Shown here: piece by piece, positions 17,204-25,517 of the stretch
Layout: each line of letters starts with the position of its first letter
Numbering within the stretch: position 1 is the first letter of the stretch
Origin: Onstottus_B arcticum
GTDB lineage: Bacteria; Acidobacteriota; Blastocatellia; UBA7656
NCBI GenBank assembly: GCA_038040485.1
Contig: JBBPIE010000002.1
Coordinates: forward strand, 333,964-397,963
Direction of reading: 5' to 3'
Length of the DNA: 64,000 nt
Translations under genes and position numbers: made by a program
Notes under the pieces: model-generated
Databases searched by the model: none
The model's input: the letters and a program-made list of their open reading frames with translations, nothing else
Told to the model about the DNA's origin: nothing

Positions 17204-18037
17204 ATGGGCGTTATGAGAACTCAAGAAGAAAAGGGAATCGCCTTCCGCGCGCTTCACGAGCGTGACAGCGCATTCATCATTCCGAACCCGTGGGATATCG
17301 GAACCGCGAAGCTCCTCGCGCATCTGAGCTTTGAGGCGCTGGCAACCACGAGCGCCGGATACGCGTTTTCGATCGGCCAGCGAGACCGCACCGTCGGCCG
17401 CGACAAGATGATGCAACACATTCGGGAGATCGTCGCGGCAACCGATCTGCCTGTAAGCGCGGACCTGGAGAACGGCTTTGGCGATGATCCCGTGACGGTC
17501 GTCGAGACCATCCGGCTCGGGGCTGCGGCGGGGCTTGTCGGCGGGTCGATCGAGGATTCAACGATTAGTCGAGATAATCCGATCTACGACATTGAGCACG
17601 CGGCTGAACGCGTTCGCGCGGCGGCGGAGGCGGCGCGCTCGCTTCCCTTCACTTTCACGCTGACGGCGCGTGCGGAAAACTACCTCTTCGGACGCAACGA
17701 TCTGGACGACACGATAAAGCGGCTTCAAGCCTACCAGGAAGCGGGCGCCGATGTTCTCTATGCGCCCGGGCTCGCAACCAACGACGACATTGCCGCGGTT
17801 GTAAGCTCGGTCGATCGCCCGGTGAATGTCGTGATGGGACTCTCGGGTGCGGGTGCGCAATTGAGCCTGGCTGAGCTTTCGCAGATAGGGGTCAAACGAG
17901 TCAGCGTCGGAAGCGCGCTGTCGCGAGTCGCGCTTGGCGCGTTTCTCCGAGCTGCCGAAGAAATGCGAGATCACGGGACCTTCACTTTCGGGAAGGACGC
18001 CGTGAGCTTTCGCGATATCAGCAAGATGTTCAAGTAA
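17204..18037 (+). CDS. Isocitrate lyase/PEP mutase-family enzyme
   Basis: 277 residues forming a TIM barrel of the PEP mutase/isocitrate lyase superfamily, which cleaves or forms C-C or C-P bonds of 2-oxo acids with Mg2+. Seen motifs are IPNPWDIGTAKLL (substrate loop entry), SADLENGFGDDP (metal-binding D-x-E-x-G), GSIEDST and RAENYLFGR. The isocitrate-lyase KKCGH motif is absent, so an oxaloacetate hydrolase, methylisocitrate lyase-like or carboxyvinyl-phosphonate-type role is more likely than true isocitrate lyase. ATG 17204 or ATG 17213 could start it; the heptamer array ends directly before it. It converges on the protease gene across two hairpins. Confidence 0.85.
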   Translation: MGVMRTQEEKGIAFRALHERDSAFIIPNPWDIGTAKLLAHLSFEALATTSAGYAFSIGQRDRTVGRDKMMQHIREIVAATDLPVSADLENGFGDDPVTVVETIRLGAAAGLVGGSIEDSTISRDNPIYDIEHAAERVRAAAEAARSLPFTFTLTARAENYLFGRNDLDDTIKRLQAYQEAGADVLYAPGLATNDDIAAVVSSVDRPVNVVMGLSGAGAQLSLAELSQIGVKRVSVGSALSRVALGAFLRAAEEMRDHGTFTFGKDAVSFRDISKMFK

Positions 18038-18100
18038 GCAGACCGTCTATCCTAGTGCCGTTCTGGTCCTCACTAGTGCCTCGCGTCAGGTAACGGACCT

Positions 18101-18183
18101 GTACGGGCGTCCCTCCGCGGGTGCCCCTTCCCCGCCTAAGCAAGTTGCGCAACCAAGGGGCGCCCACGGAGGGACGCCCGTAC
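18101..18183. repeat. Hairpin element with 29-bp arms
   Basis: Arms starting GTACGGGCGTCCCTCCG (18101-18129) and their inverse (18155-18183) differ at two positions and enclose 25 bases. It lies between convergent genes and may end transcription from both sides. Confidence 0.7.
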
Positions 18184-18205
18184 GGTTTGCGCAAGCCGCT
18201 CAAAA

Positions 18206-18299
18206 AAGCACGACACCCTATTGAGCAGCGCGCTGCCAGCTTGCGAGGAGCCATTCCCAAGCTGGCAGCGTTTCGCTACTCAAGAGGGGTGTCGCGCTT
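18206..18299. repeat. Nested hairpin between convergent genes
   Basis: An inner palindrome CGCTGCCAGCTTG...CAAGCTGGCAGCG is enclosed by outer arms AAGCACGACACCC...GGGGTGTCGCGCTT. The inner motif is related to the CGCAAGCTGCCAGCTTGCG family at 20408 and 62106. It could be a bidirectional terminator for the genes ending at 18037 and 18316. Confidence 0.6.
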
Positions 18300-18315
18300 C
18301 TTCCGGGGGCGTTTT

Positions 18316-20067
18316 CTACTCGACTACAAAGGAGAAATCAGTCGAACGCTTCCCGTCCTCGTTGACCACCGTAACAGTGTGAGTTCCAGCCGGAAGCTTC
18401 TTCGCTTTCTTTGTCATCAGCGAAGCGCCATCGAATGACGCCTTCTTCTTTTCACCATCAACCAGCAGCGTCGCGCCGCTGTCGAGGTAGCTGACGAAGA
18501 CAAACATTTTCTTCTTTGCGTAATCGACCGCGACCACCACGGGCGTTGGATTCGGCGCCTGCACCAGCACCGAGAAGCCCTTTTGTGCGGTCAAACCATT
18601 CTGGTCTTTGACCATCACCGAGAAATCAAATGAACCCGCGGTAGTCGCCTTTCCGTACACAAATCCGCTTTGCGAAACGAGCAACCCGGGCGGCACTTGT
18701 CCGCTGATCACCGACCAGTCGTAGCTGCCCGCACCGCCTGACACTTTGAGCGCAACTCCGTAGTCGTTATCAACCTTCACCGATTCCAGACCGGACCCCG
18801 TCGTTATGCTTAGACCGCCTCCCGACGAGTTCCCGGGATAGAGCGCCTTGATGCCCGCGTTGTCATCGTCGATCAACGAAGCGCACCGGCCATCGAAGTG
18901 CGCATATGGGTTCATCGTCGCATTCGCGGACGTCGAATGACCGAGCCCGAGCGCGTGACCCAGCTCGTGCGTCAGCGTCTCTTGCATCTGGCAGCGATCT
19001 GAAAAGTTGCACGACGCGTAGGGGTTGAACGAAACGTTCGCCTCTAATCCCCTGCTAAAGGTCATACCGCTCATCGTCTTCGTTTCTGAAGGCGAGTATC
19101 TGACGATTCCTCCAACCGCGAGGATTCCGTTGCATCCCGACGACGGCGCGAAGTAGCCGTCGCAGTTGTTAAAAGAAATCGTATTGATGCTGTCGGCTGT
19201 TTGGACTCCACATCCACCTGTCGTGCCGCCAAGAACACCCTTCAGCGAAACGCCCGCCGTTGTGGACCAGGCATTCAGCGCTTGTCTGATGTCGTCTTGG
19301 TAGTCCCAGTTCGGAGCGCCTGCCGGGTTTACATAAAACGTCACTTGCCGGCCGCTGTCGGGCTCAAACCAGCGCAACGGACGATTGGGATTGAGCAACG
19401 TCCACATCGGTCTGATCTTTCCAAACTCGCGATCTTTGTCGAATCCCGCCGGCACGCCTAGCACCGAGACACCGGAATAATACTTCCGCTCGAACCGCTC
19501 GGTGTTCTCCGAGTTTGTCCCAACCAGATTGTTGATCCTCGCGCTATAAGCTTCAAGATCTCCAGAGCCGGATACGTTATTGGTTGCGCTCGCCATGATC
19601 TCAACGTTTTCCCCTTCCTGCTGGCGAGCGACTTCGAGCCGTCCCGTCGAAGCATTTCGCGTCACGTTGAACTTACCGAGAAAGCCCTGGTGCACTCGAA
19701 GCGCCCCGTCGGGCCAGGTGTTCAGATAAAGAAAGACTTGTTGCCCCTCTTCGAACTTCGGCATTCCAAAGATCATCGTCCCAAGCTCGGCAGTCTCACC
19801 TCCAAGCTCCTTCAGCACGATCTCCGACTCGGAGATCCGGCCCTTCAATACCGAATCGACTCTCAGGCGAACATAAGTAAAGACCAGTCCTTTGGAGGAA
19901 TCGACTCCCGTGGAAATCTCCATGACCTTGCCGGTCACGATTGCACGCGACTCGATAACCATCTCCTCATCGGTAGGTATGATGGCGGTCGAGGCTAAGG
20001 TAGTTTTGAATCCGCCGCAAAGCAGCAGACACACGAAGAACGCATAGATGTATGATCGACGAGTCAT
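18316..20067 (-). CDS. Secreted matrixin-like zinc metalloprotease with Ig-like C-terminus
   Basis: 583 residues. A signal peptide (SYIYAFFVCLLLCGGFKTTLAS) is followed by a beta-rich region of about 180 residues, then a peptidase domain. The extended zinc motif THELGHALGLGHS places H367, E368, H371 and H377 in HExxHxxGxxH, and MNPYAHFDGRC follows as the Met-turn. Several Cys residues (GGCGVQ, NNCDGY, SGCNG, ASCNF, DRCQM) could form disulphides. The C-terminal 170 residues look like one or two Ig/putative-Ig (He_PIG) modules (VSGGAGSYDWSVISGQVPPG). It probably degrades proteins outside the cytoplasm. It is monocistronic, and the start context is AT-rich with AGGGAGCAC upstream. Confidence 0.88.
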   Translation of the reverse strand: MTRRSYIYAFFVCLLLCGGFKTTLASTAIIPTDEEMVIESRAIVTGKVMEISTGVDSSKGLVFTYVRLRVDSVLKGRISESEIVLKELGGETAELGTMIFGMPKFEEGQQVFLYLNTWPDGALRVHQGFLGKFNVTRNASTGRLEVARQQEGENVEIMASATNNVSGSGDLEAYSARINNLVGTNSENTERFERKYYSGVSVLGVPAGFDKDREFGKIRPMWTLLNPNRPLRWFEPDSGRQVTFYVNPAGAPNWDYQDDIRQALNAWSTTAGVSLKGVLGGTTGGCGVQTADSINTISFNNCDGYFAPSSGCNGILAVGGIVRYSPSETKTMSGMTFSRGLEANVSFNPYASCNFSDRCQMQETLTHELGHALGLGHSTSANATMNPYAHFDGRCASLIDDDNAGIKALYPGNSSGGGLSITTGSGLESVKVDNDYGVALKVSGGAGSYDWSVISGQVPPGLLVSQSGFVYGKATTAGSFDFSVMVKDQNGLTAQKGFSVLVQAPNPTPVVVAVDYAKKKMFVFVSYLDSGATLLVDGEKKKASFDGASLMTKKAKKLPAGTHTVTVVNEDGKRSTDFSFVVE

Positions 20068-20889
20068 GGCAGTGCTCCCTATGAACTATGTGGGTAACTT
20101 GACTCGCCTTATTCCTAACAACTTCTGTCTCAATCGAGAGCTTTCCAAAGGCAACAGTGGGGCCATCAAAGCCCCTAACCTGAAGCGGGTAGAGGAACTG
20201 CTATTGGGGACGATTCCCGACACTGTTTGGTAAGTTGGAGATAGTCGAGTGCCATGAAGTGTTATGTTTGCTTACACGAACAGGTCGCCCGTGAAAGCTA
20301 GGAGCGGGCGCTCACTCGTGAGAAGGAAAGATTTAACGCGAACCTGGACTGGTTAAGTTAATGAGGCCGTCGGGAGAATGGCGTTCTCGGCGCAGAGTCG
20401 TCATGCCGTAGCGCAAGCTGCCAGCTTGCGAGGTATTGCCGGAGTGCGGCTGAATTGCCGACGAAGACCACTCCAGGTGGCGGCTTGCGAATCGTTGCTG
20501 GAGCGCGGCTGAATTGCCGGCGAAAATCACGCAAGCTGGCAGCTTGCGCTACGTCGCCAGCATCACAGGCTTTGCGCGCGCGATAGAAGCCGGCCCAGAA
20601 TCCGCATCGAGCCCGTTGCGCGATTCTGGGAAACCTATTCCAATACCCGAACACCCGGCAGATTTTCTGTCTAGGAAAGAAAGATTGAGGGTCATCCTCC
20701 CACGAGGTCCAGGCTCGCCGGCAGCCGCGGGCTTAGGGCTGGCAACGTGCTATGAAGCTTGGACTTAAAGACTTGGAGGCGGAAGCCGCTCCCGCCAAAA
20801 CGAGCCGTTCCGGTTTCTCAAAAACCTGGTGCTCCCACTGGCACGCTACTTGGTTAGTCATTCGCGAACATTCTTGATCGGAGGTCTTC
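20068..20889. other. Long intergenic region with a palindromic element
   Basis: About 820 bases with no convincing gene. It must contain the protease promoter (minus strand) and that of the 390-residue protein (plus strand). The central part holds the inverted-repeat element at 20408-20552 and related AAGCTGGCAGCTTG fragments; the rest looks like unique non-coding DNA. Confidence 0.55.
20408..20552. repeat. Nested-palindrome element, family A copy 1
   Basis: A 23-bp arm (20408-20430), itself the palindrome CGCAAGCTGCCAGCTTGCG plus GTAG, is repeated perfectly inverted at 20530-20552. The interior contains two diverged direct repeats of about 40 bp (TTGC(C/T)GGAG(T/C)GCGGCTGAA...). The element at 62106-62226 has the same plan with a different interior. 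Confidence 0.75.
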
Positions 20890-22062
20890 ATGAGGAACCT
20901 ACTAGGCAAACGGACGGTTCTCGGACTCGTGCTGCTGGCGATGAGCTGCCTGCTCGCACGCGACACCGTATCCCAAACGACGCAAACCAAATCATCGGCC
21001 TCGTCGAAGTCTGAAAGGATGAGTGTCAATCCACAGAGCAGCAACTGGAACTGGCATCGCAACGACGACTCCGAAGATCTCCACGTCACAATTCGCGGCA
21101 AGGTCGAGTTCGAAGACGACTACAGCGACATCAAGTCGATCTCGGATGGCGGAGACATTCGTATCAAGCAGGACCGGCACGGCGTGGTTCGCAAGTTCGA
21201 AGCATCTTCGCAAGGCGGCTCGATCACGCGCGCTTACTCGATCAACGGTCAACCGAGCGCTCTCGACGGCGACGCGCGCAAGTGGCTCGCGCAAGTCCTC
21301 GATCAAACCGTCCGGCTCGGAGGCTACGATGCACAAGCGCGCGTGCGAAAGATCCTCAAACAGAGCGGACCGCGCGGCGTGCTCGACGAAATCGCACATC
21401 TCAAGAGCGATTACGTCAAACGCATTTACTTTGACGAGCTGTTCGCGCAAGGCCAACTCGACGCCGACAACGCTCGGCGCGCCCTCCGTTTGGCGGGGAC
21501 CGAAATCGCTTCGGACTATGAAAAGGCGCAGCTGCTGGTGAAGATGTCCGAAAGCTATCTGGTCAACGACGAGATGCGCGCCATCTACCTCGAAGGCGTC
21601 AGCACGATTGATTCGGACTACGAACGCGGACGGGCGCTTTCGGCCCTGCTCAAGAGGGGCGACCTCAGCAAGGACAACGTGCTGTTTGCGATCAAGTCGA
21701 CTGCGAGCATGAAATCCGACTACGAGCAGGCACAGTTGCTGATCAAGATCGCGAATAACTTCGCGCTCGATCCGGCTGCGCAAACGGCTTACCTGGCGGC
21801 AGTCGCTTCTATTGATTCGGACTACGAGAAGGGCCGGGTGCTGTCCGCTCTGTTGAAGAAGTCGCCCGGAAAAGAGACATTGCTGTTCGCGCTCAAGAGC
21901 GCGTCGTCCATCTCTTCGGACTACGAGAAGGCGCAGTTGCTTATGAAGGTGGCTCAGTCCGGCTCGAGCGACGAAGCTGTACGCAACGCGCTGGTCGAAG
22001 CCGTAAAAACAATCGGCTCGGAGTACGAGCGCGGCCGCGTGTTGTCGGCGGTGTTTAAGTAA
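20890..22062 (+). CDS. Exported protein with SDYEKAQLL repeats
   Basis: 390 residues with an N-terminal hydrophobic segment (VLGLVLLAMSCLLARDTVSQ) that probably exports or anchors it. After a polar region with beta-like RGKVEFEDDYSDIKSISDGG, the C-terminal 230 residues are helical repeats of about 35 residues. They alternate (S)SDYEKAQLLxKxA with (D/E)SDYERGRxLSALLK: at least six repeats, the last being EYERGRVLSAVFK at the very end. The regularity suggests an alpha-solenoid scaffold. I recall similar repeats attached to acidobacterial peptidase/BlaR-like sensors, but here there is no enzymatic domain. GGAGG precedes the ATG. Function unknown. Confidence 0.8.
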   Translation: MRNLLGKRTVLGLVLLAMSCLLARDTVSQTTQTKSSASSKSERMSVNPQSSNWNWHRNDDSEDLHVTIRGKVEFEDDYSDIKSISDGGDIRIKQDRHGVVRKFEASSQGGSITRAYSINGQPSALDGDARKWLAQVLDQTVRLGGYDAQARVRKILKQSGPRGVLDEIAHLKSDYVKRIYFDELFAQGQLDADNARRALRLAGTEIASDYEKAQLLVKMSESYLVNDEMRAIYLEGVSTIDSDYERGRALSALLKRGDLSKDNVLFAIKSTASMKSDYEQAQLLIKIANNFALDPAAQTAYLAAVASIDSDYEKGRVLSALLKKSPGKETLLFALKSASSISSDYEKAQLLMKVAQSGSSDEAVRNALVEAVKTIGSEYERGRVLSAVFK

Positions 22063-22088
22063 CGTCGGGGAATTGCGGATTGCGGATC

Positions 22089-22163
22089 GAGGTAGCATAG
22101 ACTTTAGTCTGTGTAGGTCGTGTTCGAACGCAAGGGCACACAGACTAAAGTCTATGCTACCTC
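22089..22163. repeat. Dispersed 75-bp hairpin element, copy 3
   Basis: The same arms as the copies at 11506 and 14369, here as GAGGTAGCATAGACTTTAGT and its inverse. The loop again contains GTTCGAA. It lies between the repeat protein and an ADOP start, as copy 2 also lies in front of an ADOP. Confidence 0.8.
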
Positions 22164-22208
22164 TCAGTCCGCAATCCGCAATCGGCCAAATCCGAAATTG
22201 GGGGACTG

Positions 22209-24737
22209 ATGCAAACTCTCTGGCAAGACTTCAAGCACGCAGCGCGGTTACTGCGAAACCGGCCCGGCTTCTCAGCGGCAGCCATCCTCTCGTTAGCGCT
22301 TGGCGCCGGCGCGTGCACTTCGATCTTCAGCGTTGTGAATGGCGTCTTGTTGCGCCCGCTTCCCTACCCGCAACCCGAACGAATAGTCCAGCTCCGCGAA
22401 CTCGATGAGAACGGAAAACGAATGCCGGTCTGCGAGCCAAACTTCCTCGACCTCCGCGCGCGCAACCGCACACTCGAAGCCGTCGCTCAATACAGCGGCT
22501 GGCTCCAAGCCGTCACCGGCGGCAGCGAACCCGTAAGAACACGCACAACTCTCGTCTCGAAAGATTTCTTTCAAGTGATGGGAGTGCAACCGCTGGCCGG
22601 ACAAACCTCGATCGCTGCGGATGAAAAAAACGGTGAAGCGCTGGCCGTTGTGAGCTACGGATTTTGGAAACGCTTGCTCGGGGGCCGAACCGATCTCAAT
22701 GCCGAGCGGCTGAAAATCGATGACCGCAGCTTCTCGATAGCAGGCGTCATGCCCCAGGGCTTTGCGTTTCCAAACGCGACCGAAGTGTGGATCTCTCGCG
22801 AACTCGACCCGCCGCAAAAATCGCGCAGCGCTCACAACTGGTCCGTGGTGGCGCGCCTTCGCTTGGACGTATCGCTCGAAGCCGCGCGCTCGGATGCCAG
22901 CGCGATCGGCCGGCAGATCAAAGAAGAGAACGGCAAAGACGTGGACGCCGTAGATCTCGCGCTGATGCCATTGCAGGAAGCGATGGTAGGAAAGGTCAGA
23001 GGCGGCTTGCTGATTCTGCTGGCCGCGGTCGGCTTTCTGTTGCTGGTCGCGTGCGCAAACGTAGCGAACCTTCTGCTGGCTCAAGTCACAGCAAGACAGA
23101 AGGAATTCGCGGTGCGGATGGCGCTTGGAGCCAGCCGTCTCCGGCTCGTTCAACAGATGATAGTCGAGAACATGGTGCTCACCTTGATAGCCGCCGGGCT
23201 GGGCACGTTGCTCGCCTTTTGGGGAGTCGATCTGCTGCTGAGCCTCAACCCCGCGGGCCTGCCGCGATCCGCCGAGGTTCGCGTAGACGCTGCCGCGCTG
23301 GGCTTCACGCTTGCGCTGTCGGTAGTCGTAGCCGTCCTACTCGCGCTTGTGCCCGCGATGCGATTCTCGGGCGGCGACTTGCAGCCGAGCTTGAAAGAAT
23401 CATCGCGCGGGTCTTCGGCTCACGCCGCAAGCAACCGGCTTCGAAGCGGGTTTGTAGTGTTGCAGATGGCGCTGACGCTTGTGTTGTTGATTGGCGCGGG
23501 CTTGTTGGGCAAGAGCTTTTTGAAGCTGATGCAAGTCGATCCCGGCTTCCAACCCGAGGGCGCGGTCGTGATGGAGTTGTCGCTGCCTTCAGCCAAAGAC
23601 GCAGAAGCGAATCGGCGGCTCGCGCTTTTTCACGAACAGTTGCTCGATCGAGTCGGCCAGATTCCAGGAGTAGTCGCGGTGGGCGGAATCAACAGTCTGC
23701 CGATGACCGAGTTCGGAGGCAATGGCACGTTTCTGATCAACAATGACCGGACGCGCACCGGCTACGCCGAGTACCGCCAGGCGAGCGAGGGCTACTTCGG
23801 GGTGATGGGCATACCGCTGTTGCGAGGGCGGCTCTTCCAGCGCGAAGACGGACCCGACTCGCCGCACGTCGCGGTTATAAGCAAGTCGCTCGCGGACAAG
23901 GTCTGGCCTGATGAAGATCCGATCGGCCAGCGCATTCAGTTTGGAAACATGGACGGTGACATCCGGTTGTTAAACGTCGTTGGGATTGTCGGAGACGTGC
24001 GCGACTACGGCTTGGACGCCGACGTACGCCCCGCGGTATATGCATATTCGCTCCAGCGCCCGCAGTCTATGTTTTTGTCGATCGTCGCGCGCCCTGGGAG
24101 GGCGGGAGTCCCGCCTGCCTCGGATCAGGCTCAGAACGGAGAACCCTCACGGACCAGCGCGTCTTCCCAACCTAGGGCGACGAGTTCAAGCGTCCCCCCC
24201 GCCTCGGATCGGCCTTCTGGGAGCGCGGGCGTCTCGCCCGCATCGCTGATTCCAGCAATGCGAAGCATCGTCCAATCGATGGACAATCAAATACCGATCG
24301 ACTTCAAACCGCTCGAACAGATCTTCTCGTCTTCGCTCGACAGCCGCCGGTTCAGCCTTGTGATCTTCGGAGTCTTCGCCGCCGTAGCCTTGCTGCTTGC
24401 AGCGATGGGCATCTACAGCGTGATGTCTTACACGATGTCTCAACGAACTCAGGAGTTCGGCATCCGCATAGCTCTCGGCGCTCGCAAGACTGACATATTG
24501 GGACTCACGATGGGCCAAGGCTTAAAACTGATGCTCGTCGGCGTCGCCCTCGGCGGCATCGGCGCAGTAGCCTTGACCCGTCTCCTCGAGAGCCTTCTCT
24601 TCGGCGTGAGCGCAACCGACCCGCTGACGTTCGTGGCTATCGGCTTGTTACTAAGCGCCATCGCCCTGCTCGCGTGTTATGTTCCCGCTCGACGTGCTGC
24701 GAAGGTGGATCCGATGGTGGCCCTTAGGTATGAGTAG
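22209..24737 (+). CDS. ADOP-family orphan ABC permease 2, with in-frame repeat insertion
   Basis: 842 residues with the double MacB_PCD-FtsX plan and no N-terminal soluble domain (starts MQTLWQDFKHAARLL). The first helix motif is LGAGACTSIFSVVNGVLLRP, unusual in having Cys where other copies have Asn. It ends KVDPMVALRYE. In the second periplasmic domain, residues about 628-681 are a low-complexity insert (SIVARPGRAGVPPASDQ..., then SAGVSPAS) absent from the other ADOPs of this window and encoded by a palindromic DNA repeat. The start is weakly supported by GGGGGAC. Like the other copies it has no partner ATPase. Transport substrate unknown. Confidence 0.92.
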   Translation: MQTLWQDFKHAARLLRNRPGFSAAAILSLALGAGACTSIFSVVNGVLLRPLPYPQPERIVQLRELDENGKRMPVCEPNFLDLRARNRTLEAVAQYSGWLQAVTGGSEPVRTRTTLVSKDFFQVMGVQPLAGQTSIAADEKNGEALAVVSYGFWKRLLGGRTDLNAERLKIDDRSFSIAGVMPQGFAFPNATEVWISRELDPPQKSRSAHNWSVVARLRLDVSLEAARSDASAIGRQIKEENGKDVDAVDLALMPLQEAMVGKVRGGLLILLAAVGFLLLVACANVANLLLAQVTARQKEFAVRMALGASRLRLVQQMIVENMVLTLIAAGLGTLLAFWGVDLLLSLNPAGLPRSAEVRVDAAALGFTLALSVVVAVLLALVPAMRFSGGDLQPSLKESSRGSSAHAASNRLRSGFVVLQMALTLVLLIGAGLLGKSFLKLMQVDPGFQPEGAVVMELSLPSAKDAEANRRLALFHEQLLDRVGQIPGVVAVGGINSLPMTEFGGNGTFLINNDRTRTGYAEYRQASEGYFGVMGIPLLRGRLFQREDGPDSPHVAVISKSLADKVWPDEDPIGQRIQFGNMDGDIRLLNVVGIVGDVRDYGLDADVRPAVYAYSLQRPQSMFLSIVARPGRAGVPPASDQAQNGEPSRTSASSQPRATSSSVPPASDRPSGSAGVSPASLIPAMRSIVQSMDNQIPIDFKPLEQIFSSSLDSRRFSLVIFGVFAAVALLLAAMGIYSVMSYTMSQRTQEFGIRIALGARKTDILGLTMGQGLKLMLVGVALGGIGAVALTRLLESLLFGVSATDPLTFVAIGLLLSAIALLACYVPARRAAKVDPMVALRYE
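24091..24252 (+). repeat. Palindromic repeat inserted in frame within ADOP 2
   Basis: GGGAGGGCGGGAGTCCCGCC at the left and GGGAGCGCGGGCGTCTCGCC at the right are related self-palindromic units, each followed by a GCCTCGGATC-like segment. The 54-codon block keeps the reading frame and splits SIVAR from LIPAMRSIVQ, which in sister proteins are nearly adjacent. Confidence 0.65.
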
Positions 24738-24765
24738 CCGCCCCTGGCCGAGACGACGGGAGCAA

Positions 24766-25173
24766 TCAAGAGTCATAAGCGCTCAGATAAAGCAGGCTGT
24801 CGTAGTCAATGACAGCCATTCTGAGGTTTCGCAGCCAGCCTTGGCGACCCAACACATTACGCGGCAAGCCGGGGTATTTGGCAAAGTAGCCGCGACTCTC
24901 GAACGCCAGCTCGCCCGCCTGAAGGACCACGTCGTGACCAAAGGCGTCCACCGAACCGCCGATGCTGGATAGGACTATTGGAGTCCCCTGCTCAACTGCG
25001 AGCCCGAGTCTCAGCCCAACCTCGTTCGTGAAGAGACAGACTTGAGCACCCGTGTCCACCTTCGCGGCAACGCGAACAGTCTTCTGACCGTAAGTCAGCA
25101 GCACCGGTATGGTGATCCCCGACGAGTCATCGGGATACCGTAACTCTTCTTCGAAGCTGAGTTGTGTGGGCAT
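24766..25173 (-). CDS. Retropepsin-like aspartic protease
   Basis: 135 residues with the clan AA signature AAKVDTGAQVCLFT, catalytic Asp at residue 40. This is followed by the hydrophobic flap region and a later hydrophobic-Gly pair (VLGRQGWLRNLRMAVID) in the place of the second psi-loop. It is the size of one retropepsin monomer, so activity would need a homodimer. No signal peptide. The stop of the DUF5678 gene lies two bases before its ATG, so the two genes are an operon. Single-domain bacterial retropepsins of this kind are mostly uncharacterised; a regulatory protease or module of a two-gene toxin-like unit is possible (inference). Confidence 0.75.
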   Translation of the reverse strand: MPTQLSFEEELRYPDDSSGITIPVLLTYGQKTVRVAAKVDTGAQVCLFTNEVGLRLGLAVEQGTPIVLSSIGGSVDAFGHDVVLQAGELAFESRGYFAKYPGLPRNVLGRQGWLRNLRMAVIDYDSLLYLSAYDS

Positions 25174-25175
25174 AC

Positions 25176-25517
25176 TCAGAAGCCTGCGTACGTCTTGTCA
25201 GGTTGCTCAACGAAAGTGACCAGTGGGAGATGCGCGCCATCGGCATCCGCCGCGTCGAAGACTTCACTGGCAACTGGTCCGTGCGCGATCAGGCGATCGC
25301 CGTCGAGCGCTACCCACTCGCCCGCAAATTCGCGTGCGTGGTCAACAAGCCATTGCAGCTCACGCGTGCTGTCTGGAACAGGAACAGGGGAAACAGCACG
25401 GTCACGCGAGTCCGAGTGATTCTCGCCCTGGTCGAGCAAGTGTCGAAGCCGGGTCTGCTCAGAGGGAGGTAATTGGGCGATCTCTTTCAGGATGTCTTCG
25501 ATCCGACTGCCTGACAT
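25176..25517 (-). CDS. DUF5678 domain protein
   Basis: 113 residues. Residues 1-35 form a small helical region (SGSRIEDILKEIAQLPPSEQTRLRHLLDQ) of the kind seen in antitoxin-like or regulatory N-termini. The C-terminal part, HAREFAGEWVALDGDRLIAH, then GPVASEVFDAADADGAHLP, is the DUF5678 pattern. It is the first gene of the operon with the retropepsin-like gene. In my recollection DUF5678 proteins often sit directly before small aspartic proteases, so the pair probably works together. Role unknown; family assignment from motif memory. Confidence 0.75.
   Translation of the reverse strand: MSGSRIEDILKEIAQLPPSEQTRLRHLLDQGENHSDSRDRAVSPVPVPDSTRELQWLVDHAREFAGEWVALDGDRLIAHGPVASEVFDAADADGAHLPLVTFVEQPDKTYAGF

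Noticed and set aside
20514..20768. 84-codon frame in the 20 kb intergenic region
   Set aside because: It starts in the palindromic element and shows no protein-like pattern.
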